Assembly (NCBI GenBank): GCA_951812715.1
Contig: OX638323.1
Span: 3,390,577 to 3,454,576, forward strand
Direction of reading: 5' to 3'
Origin: an uncultured Pseudohongiella sp.
GTDB taxonomy: Bacteria; Pseudomonadota; Gammaproteobacteria; Pseudomonadales; Pseudohongiellaceae
DNA length: 64,000 bases
In this document: positions 59,286-64,000 of the stretch, piece after piece
How positions within the stretch are numbered: position 1 is the first letter of the stretch
How the letters are laid out: each line of letters begins with the position of its first letter
The notes under the pieces: model-generated
Told to the model about the DNA's origin: nothing
Database searches by the model: none
The model's input: only the letters and a program-made list of their open reading frames with translations
Program-made: the position numbers and the translations under genes

Positions 59286-60173
59286 TCAGACGGCAAGCAG
59301 GTATTCCAGCAGGGCCTTCTGGGTATGCATACGGTTTTCGGCTTCGTCCCAGATCACGGCATCTTCCCTGTCGAGCAGTTCCGCGCTGACTTCCTCGCCG
59401 CGATGGGCCGGCAGGCAATGCATGAACAGGGCGTCCGGCGCGGCCTTTTCCATCAATTCGCCGTTGACCTGAAATCCGGCGAAGGCGCGGTTGCGATCCG
59501 TGCTTTCCGTTTCCTGACCCATGCTCGCCCACACGTCGGTCACGACCAGCCGGGCGTCACGAACCGCTTCCGCGGGTTTGCGCCCAAGCGTAACCCGGTT
59601 GTTGTTCGCCAACAGGTCGGACCTCGGCTCGAAGCCTTGCGGGCAGCTAATGCGCAATTCGAAATCGAAGGCAGCCGCGGCATTGATATAGGACTGGCAG
59701 ACATTGTTGCCGTCGCCGATCCAGGCAACGGTGCTGCCGGCGATGCTGCCGCGGTGTTGCTGAAAAGTCTGGATATCCGCCAGCAACTGGCAGGGATGGA
59801 AGTCATTGCTCAGGGCGTTGATCACCGGCACGCGCGAAAACGCGGCGAATCGTTCCAGCCGTTCATGGTCAAAAGTGCGGATGGCGACACAGTCCACCAT
59901 GCGCGAAACCACGCGGGCGGTATCCTCTATCGGCTCGCCGCGGCCGAGCTGGCTGTCGCCGGTGGCGATGAACAGGCTGGCGCCGTCCATCTGCGCCATG
60001 GCGGTCTCGAAAGCGATGCGCGTTCGGGTGGAAGCCTTCTCGAAGATCAGGCCCAGCGTCTTGCGGCGCTGACCGATGGCGAGTTCGGGCTGCGCCTTGA
60101 GCGCCATGGCCCGCTGCACAATAGCGTGCAGATCCTGCCTGGGCAGATCGTTGAGAGTTAGGAATTGGCGCAC
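59286..60173 (-). CDS. argF: Ornithine carbamoyltransferase
   Basis: A 295-residue enzyme that makes citrulline from ornithine and carbamoyl phosphate in arginine synthesis. Motifs: STRTR at 48-52 (FEKASTRTRIAFE), ALSNDFHPCQLLADI, and the ornithine-type loop FMHCLPAHRGEEVSAELLD. The start is the GTG at 60173 (VRQFLTLNDLPRQDL) with AAAGGCAGCGCT upstream; the frame is open further but lacks homology there. It is alone on its transcript. The stop faces nrdA's promoter region. Confidence 0.94.
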   Translation of the reverse strand: MRQFLTLNDLPRQDLHAIVQRAMALKAQPELAIGQRRKTLGLIFEKASTRTRIAFETAMAQMDGASLFIATGDSQLGRGEPIEDTARVVSRMVDCVAIRTFDHERLERFAAFSRVPVINALSNDFHPCQLLADIQTFQQHRGSIAGSTVAWIGDGNNVCQSYINAAAAFDFELRISCPQGFEPRSDLLANNNRVTLGRKPAEAVRDARLVVTDVWASMGQETESTDRNRAFAGFQVNGELMEKAAPDALFMHCLPAHRGEEVSAELLDREDAVIWDEAENRMHTQKALLEYLLAV

Positions 60174-60327
60174 AGCGCTGCCTTTGCGAAAAAAAAAGCA
60201 AGCGGCGGATTCTAGCCGCAATCGCTCCCGCCCGCAAATGCGCGGTAGCGGGGTCATTCGCGGGCGAGCAACCGTGTTGCGTGAAGTATTGATTCAGATT
60301 GTATCCTCCGTGCTGAAGTCGCTGTAA

Positions 60328-60475
60328 TCAAGAGGCGCAAGCCGCTCTTCGTGGTGGTTCTGGCGACCATGGCCGATTTTCGGCGAGCAAGTGGTTTGCG
60401 AGTACGGCGAGATTGCGCATGATGGCGACGATGGCGACTTTTGGGGGTTTGCCGGCGTTTCGCATGCCCGCCCCT
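60328..60475 (-). pseudogene. IS110-family transposase, C-terminal remnant
   Basis: A minus-strand frame encodes GMRNAGKPPKVAIVAIMRNLAVLANHLLAENRPWSP and then a short unrelated tail to a TGA. The GKPPKVA..A.MRKL..LAN.LL..NR.W pattern is the C-terminus of IS110/IS1111 transposases. No upstream catalytic domain (DEDD or serine motif) is present. It lies in the 432-bp gap between argF and the hydantoinase B gene; nothing else is recognisable in that gap. Confidence 0.75.
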
Positions 60476-60605
60476 ATGGTTTCACATGTGTCTGGATCTT
60501 AACAATGCGCGGGGCCAACACATACATTGCCCCTGCCGGAACCGGACTTGGGACGCATGCGTCGCCCGATCTCCGCCTGCGAAAAATGCGCTAGACTTGC
60601 GAGTC

Positions 60606-62156
60606 ATGAACGTTGTCGAACTGAATCTGTTCGCCAGCCGTGTCGCCGCCATCTGCGATGAGATGGGCGTGGTGCTGCGGCGCGCGGCTTTTTCGCCCAA
60701 CATCAAGGATCGGCTGGATTTTTCCTGCGCGCTGTTTGACGCCAAAGGCCGGATTTTCGCCCAGGCCGCGCATATACCCGTGCATCTCGGCAGCATGGCC
60801 TATGCCATGCACGACGTGGTGCGGCGATTCGAGTGGGTCGAGGGCGACATGCTGGTGTTCAACGATCCCTACCTGGGCGGCACGCATCTGCCCGACGTCA
60901 CCCTGGTGGCGCCGGCGTTTCATGACGGGAAACTCGCCGGCTTCGTCGCCAATCGCGCCCATCACGCCAACATCGGTTGCGATACGCCGGGCTCGATGCC
61001 GCTGTCGGAAACCCTGGCCGAAGAAGGCCAGGTGATTCCGCCTGCCTTGCTGTATCGGGCCGGAGAGCTGCAAGAGGATATGCAATTGCCGGGTTCCGAG
61101 AACGGGCTGAGTGGGGATTTTGCCGCCCAGGCCGGGGCCAACAAGGTCGGCATCGCCAGACTCGTCGATCTGTTGCAAGGGTTGGGAATGGAGCAATATC
61201 GCGCCGGAATCTTCCAACTTAACGACTATGCCGAACGCATCGCCCGCTCGGCGCTAGGCGAACTCGCCGAAGGCGAATACCGCTTCCGCGATTTTCTGGA
61301 CGATGACGGATTCAACGATGAACCGGTTCCGCTGGAAGTCGTCGTGCGCTTGCGCGACGGCGGAGCGGAACTCGATTTTTCCGCCAGCGCCGACCAGGTG
61401 CGCGGCAATCTCAATTGCCCTGAACCCGTGGTCGCCGCTGCCGCATTCTATTGCTTCCGCTGCCTGTTTCCCGAACAGGCCCCGGTCTGTGATGGGCTGT
61501 TCAGGCCGGTGCGGCTGATCACCCGCAAGGGCTCGGTGCTCAACGCCAATTCACCGGCGGCGGTGGCGGCGGGCAATGTCGAAACCTCGATGCGCCTGGT
61601 GGACTTGATCTTCGGCGCGCTGGCCCAGGCGCTGCCGGAGCGGATTCCAGCGGCAAGCCAGGGTACGATGAACAATGTCGCCATGGGCAACGCAGACCCT
61701 GCGTTCGGCGCTCGCTGGGACTATTACGAAACGCTTGCCGGCGGCATGGGTGGGGGTCCGCTGGGACCGGGACCCGATGCGCGCCACAGCCACATGACGA
61801 ACACCTTGAACACCCCGGTGGAAAGCGTGGAAATGCATTATCCACTGCGCGTGCTGCGCTACGCCTTGCGTAATGGCAGCGGCGGCGCGGGCCGGCATCC
61901 CGGGGGCAGGGGACTGGAGCGTGAATACGAGTTTCTGGCCCCGGCCAGCTTGAGTCTGCTCAGTGAACGCCGGCGCATTCCGCCCTGGGGCCTGCAAGGC
62001 GGCGCCCCGGGCAAGACCGGCGAGAATCGCCTCAACGACCGGCCCCTGCCGGCCAAGTGTACCTTGAACGTGGCGCCCGGCGACCGCTTGAGTCTGGCCA
62101 CGCCGGGCGGGGGCGGTTTCGGCGGCGCCGATGACAAGACAGGGCACAAAATGTAG
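60606..62156 (+). CDS. Hydantoinase B/oxoprolinase family protein (HyuB-type)
   Basis: A 516-residue protein with the HyuB features [64 protein letters not shown], then [21 protein letters not shown] and the C-terminal [21 protein letters not shown] and [10 protein letters not shown]. HyuB normally works with the ATP-dependent HyuA subunit to open N-methylhydantoins, oxoproline or related lactams. No HyuA gene is adjacent: upstream is the transposase remnant, downstream a glutaredoxin. The protein therefore depends on a distant partner or has another role. The ATG at 60606 is the natural start of the family; the longer frame has no homology. Confidence 0.88.
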   Translation: MNVVELNLFASRVAAICDEMGVVLRRAAFSPNIKDRLDFSCALFDAKGRIFAQAAHIPVHLGSMAYAMHDVVRRFEWVEGDMLVFNDPYLGGTHLPDVTLVAPAFHDGKLAGFVANRAHHANIGCDTPGSMPLSETLAEEGQVIPPALLYRAGELQEDMQLPGSENGLSGDFAAQAGANKVGIARLVDLLQGLGMEQYRAGIFQLNDYAERIARSALGELAEGEYRFRDFLDDDGFNDEPVPLEVVVRLRDGGAELDFSASADQVRGNLNCPEPVVAAAAFYCFRCLFPEQAPVCDGLFRPVRLITRKGSVLNANSPAAVAAGNVETSMRLVDLIFGALAQALPERIPAASQGTMNNVAMGNADPAFGARWDYYETLAGGMGGGPLGPGPDARHSHMTNTLNTPVESVEMHYPLRVLRYALRNGSGGAGRHPGGRGLEREYEFLAPASLSLLSERRRIPPWGLQGGAPGKTGENRLNDRPLPAKCTLNVAPGDRLSLATPGGGGFGGADDKTGHKM

Positions 62157-62191
62157 AATTGTGCTCCAGGCAGTTCAAAGCAGAATCACTC

Positions 62192-62509
62192 ATGAGCATC
62201 GAGCAGAACATCAAAGACCAGATCAGCGACAACAACATCCTGTTGTACATGAAGGGCAGCCCGCAGATGCCCCAATGCGGCTTCTCGGCCCAGGTCACCC
62301 AGGTACTGATGCAATGCGGCAAACGCTTCGCTTACGTCGACGTACTCAGCAATCCGGAAATCCGGGCAAATTTGCCGAAAGTCTCCAACTGGCCCACCTT
62401 CCCGCAACTTTTCGTCGACGGCGAACTCGTCGGCGGCTGTGACATCGTCACCGAGATGTTCGAAAACGGAGAGTTGCAGTCCATGCTCGACAAGGCCGCG
62501 ACCGAATAA
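62192..62509 (+). CDS. grxD: Monothiol glutaredoxin (Grx4/GrxD)
   Basis: A 105-residue CGFS-type glutaredoxin with C29 in MPQCGFSAQV. Conserved surrounding residues are YMKGSPQMPQCGFS, WPTFPQLFVDGELVGGCDIVTEMF. Proteins of this class carry a [2Fe-2S] cluster with BolA-type partners and take part in iron homeostasis. The ATG at 62192 is the family start. It converges with rnt with an 11-bp gap. Confidence 0.95.
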   Translation: MSIEQNIKDQISDNNILLYMKGSPQMPQCGFSAQVTQVLMQCGKRFAYVDVLSNPEIRANLPKVSNWPTFPQLFVDGELVGGCDIVTEMFENGELQSMLDKAATE

Positions 62510-62520
62510 CTCCGCCGCGG

Positions 62521-63144
62521 TTATTGCCACCCTCCAAGATTGCGCCAGTGGTTGACGATGCCGCAGAACAGCTCTGCTGTCTTCTCCGCGTCGTAGCAGG
62601 CGCTGTGGGCGGATGCGCCGTCGAATTTGATACCCGCCTCTTCACAGGCGCGTGACAGTACAGTCTGGCCATACGCGAGGCCGGCCAGCGTGGCGGTATC
62701 GAAACTGCTGAACGGGTGGAACGGGTTGCGCTTGAGATTTTGGCGCTCACTGGCGGCATTGACGAATCCGTGATCGAAATGGGCGTTATGGCCCACCAGC
62801 ACGGCGCGTTTGCAGTCGTGGGCCTTGACCGCCTTCCGCACCATTTTGAACATGTCGTTGAACGCTTCGCGTTCAGTCACTGCTTCGCGGCCGGGGTCGT
62901 TTGGATCGATACCCGTAAACTCCAGCGCCGCCGGGTCGATATTGCTGCCTGCAAAGGGAACTACCCGATGGAAACAGCTTCGGTCGGCATGCAGCACCCC
63001 TTCCGCATCCATGGTGAAAGTAACGGCCGCAACCTCAAGGACGGCGTCGGTCGCCGAGTTGAAACCGCCGGTTTCCACATCGACCACCACCGGGAGAAAT
63101 GCGCGGAACCGTTGTTTCAGCAGGTCATTCGACGGTTCCGTCAT
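62521..63144 (-). CDS. rnt: Ribonuclease T
   Basis: A 207-residue DEDDh exonuclease that trims tRNA and other RNA 3' ends. Motif I is [13 protein letters not shown] with D22 and E24; [14 protein letters not shown] carries motif II, and [16 protein letters not shown] motif III with the histidine. The ATG at 63144 overlaps the pyrC stop by 4 bp (ATGA), a known gammaproteobacterial arrangement. The length is typical (~215 residues in E. coli). Confidence 0.95.
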   Translation of the reverse strand: MTEPSNDLLKQRFRAFLPVVVDVETGGFNSATDAVLEVAAVTFTMDAEGVLHADRSCFHRVVPFAGSNIDPAALEFTGIDPNDPGREAVTEREAFNDMFKMVRKAVKAHDCKRAVLVGHNAHFDHGFVNAASERQNLKRNPFHPFSSFDTATLAGLAYGQTVLSRACEEAGIKFDGASAHSACYDAEKTAELFCGIVNHWRNLGGWQ

Positions 63145-64000
63145 GGGCCGTTTCCGGCGAGTTTCCAACGAATGTTCTCGCCGGCGCGGATCGGAATTAC
63201 TTCATCGCCGCCAAACTCGTATCGGGCGGGCGCGGTCCAGCTTTCGCGCACGAGTTCGATGCGCGCACCATTGCGTTCCCTGCCATAGAAATCCGCGCCG
63301 TGAAAGGCGGCAAACGCTTCCAGCCGGTCCAGCGCCTGCTCCTCTTCGAATACTTCGGCATACAACTCCAGCGCCGCCGGCGCGGTATAGATACCCGCAC
63401 ACCCGCAGGCGCTTTCCTTCTCGTTCACCGGATGCGGCGCCGAGTCGGTGCCGAGGAAAAAGCGTGGATTTCCACTGGTGGCGGCGGTGCGCAGCGCTTC
63501 GCGATGCACGTCGCGCTTGAGGATGGGCAGGCAATACAAATGCGGCCTGATGCCGCCGGCCAGCATGTCGCCGCGATGGAACAGAAGATGATGCACGGTA
63601 ATCGTCGCGGCGATGCGTGCATCCGCTTCGCTTACAAACTGCGCTGCCTGCCTGGTGGTTATGTGCTCGAGCACCATGCGCAGGCGCGGGAAGCGTTCAC
63701 ACAGGGGCTGCAGGATGCGGTCGATGAAAACCGCTTCCCGGTCAAAGATATCCACCTCGGCATCGTTGACTTCGCCGTGCAGCAACAGCGGCAGGTCAAG
63801 CTCCTGCATACGCTCCAGCACCGGAAAAACCTTCTCGATAGCGGTCACGCCCGACTCGGAATTGGTAGTGGCGCCGGCGGGGTAGTACTTCACGCCGGCA
63901 AGCCAGGGCTCACGCACGGCCCGTTCGATCTCTGCAATAGGCAGACTATCCGTCAGATACAAGGTCATCAGCGGTTCGAAGCTGCCCCCCGGCGGAATCG
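63141..64000 (-). CDS. pyrC: Dihydroorotase (N-terminal part outside the window)
   Basis: The frame is open to the right edge, so about 286 C-terminal residues are visible. Features: [16 protein letters not shown], the carboxylated-lysine segment [27 protein letters not shown] (metal histidine), [31 protein letters not shown] and [26 protein letters not shown] (metal aspartate D). This is the class II dihydroorotase of E. coli PyrC type, cyclising carbamoyl aspartate. The stop overlaps rnt. The N-terminal HxH motif is not visible. Confidence 0.94.
   Translation of the reverse strand, partial: IPPGGSFEPLMTLYLTDSLPIAEIERAVREPWLAGVKYYPAGATTNSESGVTAIEKVFPVLERMQELDLPLLLHGEVNDAEVDIFDREAVFIDRILQPLCERFPRLRMVLEHITTRQAAQFVSEADARIAATITVHHLLFHRGDMLAGGIRPHLYCLPILKRDVHREALRTAATSGNPRFFLGTDSAPHPVNEKESACGCAGIYTAPAALELYAEVFEEEQALDRLEAFAAFHGADFYGRERNGARIELVRESWTAPARYEFGGDEVIPIRAGENIRWKLAGNGP

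Overview
The window is a GC-rich bacterial chromosome segment, most likely from a gammaproteobacterium. The supporting genes are a Pseudomonas-type class Ia NrdAB pair with an NrdR-box pair upstream, exonuclease I (sbcB), RNase T next to pyrC, a monothiol glutaredoxin (grxD), dinG, pyrB and argF. The assignment is an inference from gene content; there is no rRNA in the window and I recognised no tRNA gene. Many intergenic repeats, two amber-interrupted pseudogenes, a chimeric gene remnant and a transposase scrap point to a repeat-rich, decaying genome such as that of a symbiont or slow-growing marine lineage (inference only).

1-7.6 kb is a sterol biosynthesis locus: the C-terminus of a sterol C14 reductase, CYP51, a 1134-residue single ORF that fuses squalene monooxygenase to oxidosqualene cyclase, a convergent squalene synthase, and an FAD-dependent oxidoreductase of unknown substrate. 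Together they can take farnesyl diphosphate to squalene, oxidosqualene, a lanosterol-type product, and on through C14 demethylation and C14-reduction. The fusion is the most unusual object in the window.

7.6-17.4 kb is mixed. It holds a dienelactone hydrolase-like secreted protein, an NHL pseudogene, remnants of two defence-island-type genes joined head to head, a ClpP-fold 'serine dehydrogenase proteinase' with a small partner, two LPS-type glycosyltransferases, two secreted hydrolases and a Phd/VapC-type toxin-antitoxin module with a readable promoter and operator.

17.4-39 kb is a periplasmic oxidation region. Four divergent PQQ-dependent dehydrogenases, stand-alone cytochromes c, a cytochrome c fused to a copper type II monooxygenase-like protein, a NosR-like flavin/Fe-S membrane protein, a DmpA-type peptidase and a dicarboxylate/amino-acid symporter alternate with toxin-antitoxin and ATPase genes. 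The DNA repeats are concentrated here: a 135-bp perfect tandem array, arrays of a TGGGTGTCCCA palindrome, a dispersed modular repeat whose edge often supplies or touches a neighbouring stop codon, and a mosaic of back-to-back hairpins found twice.

39-64 kb begins with a two-gene AAA-ATPase module of unknown function and a broken D-amino-acid oxidase-like gene, then becomes mostly housekeeping: amidase, pyrB, sbcB, acyltransferase, a DUF349 protein carrying eight 42-residue acidic repeats, dinG, cyclophilin, Tsx-like porin, MocA-like nucleotidyltransferase, nrdB-nrdA, argF, an orphan hydantoinase B, grxD, and rnt-pyrC. PyrC runs off the right edge and the C14 reductase runs off the left edge.
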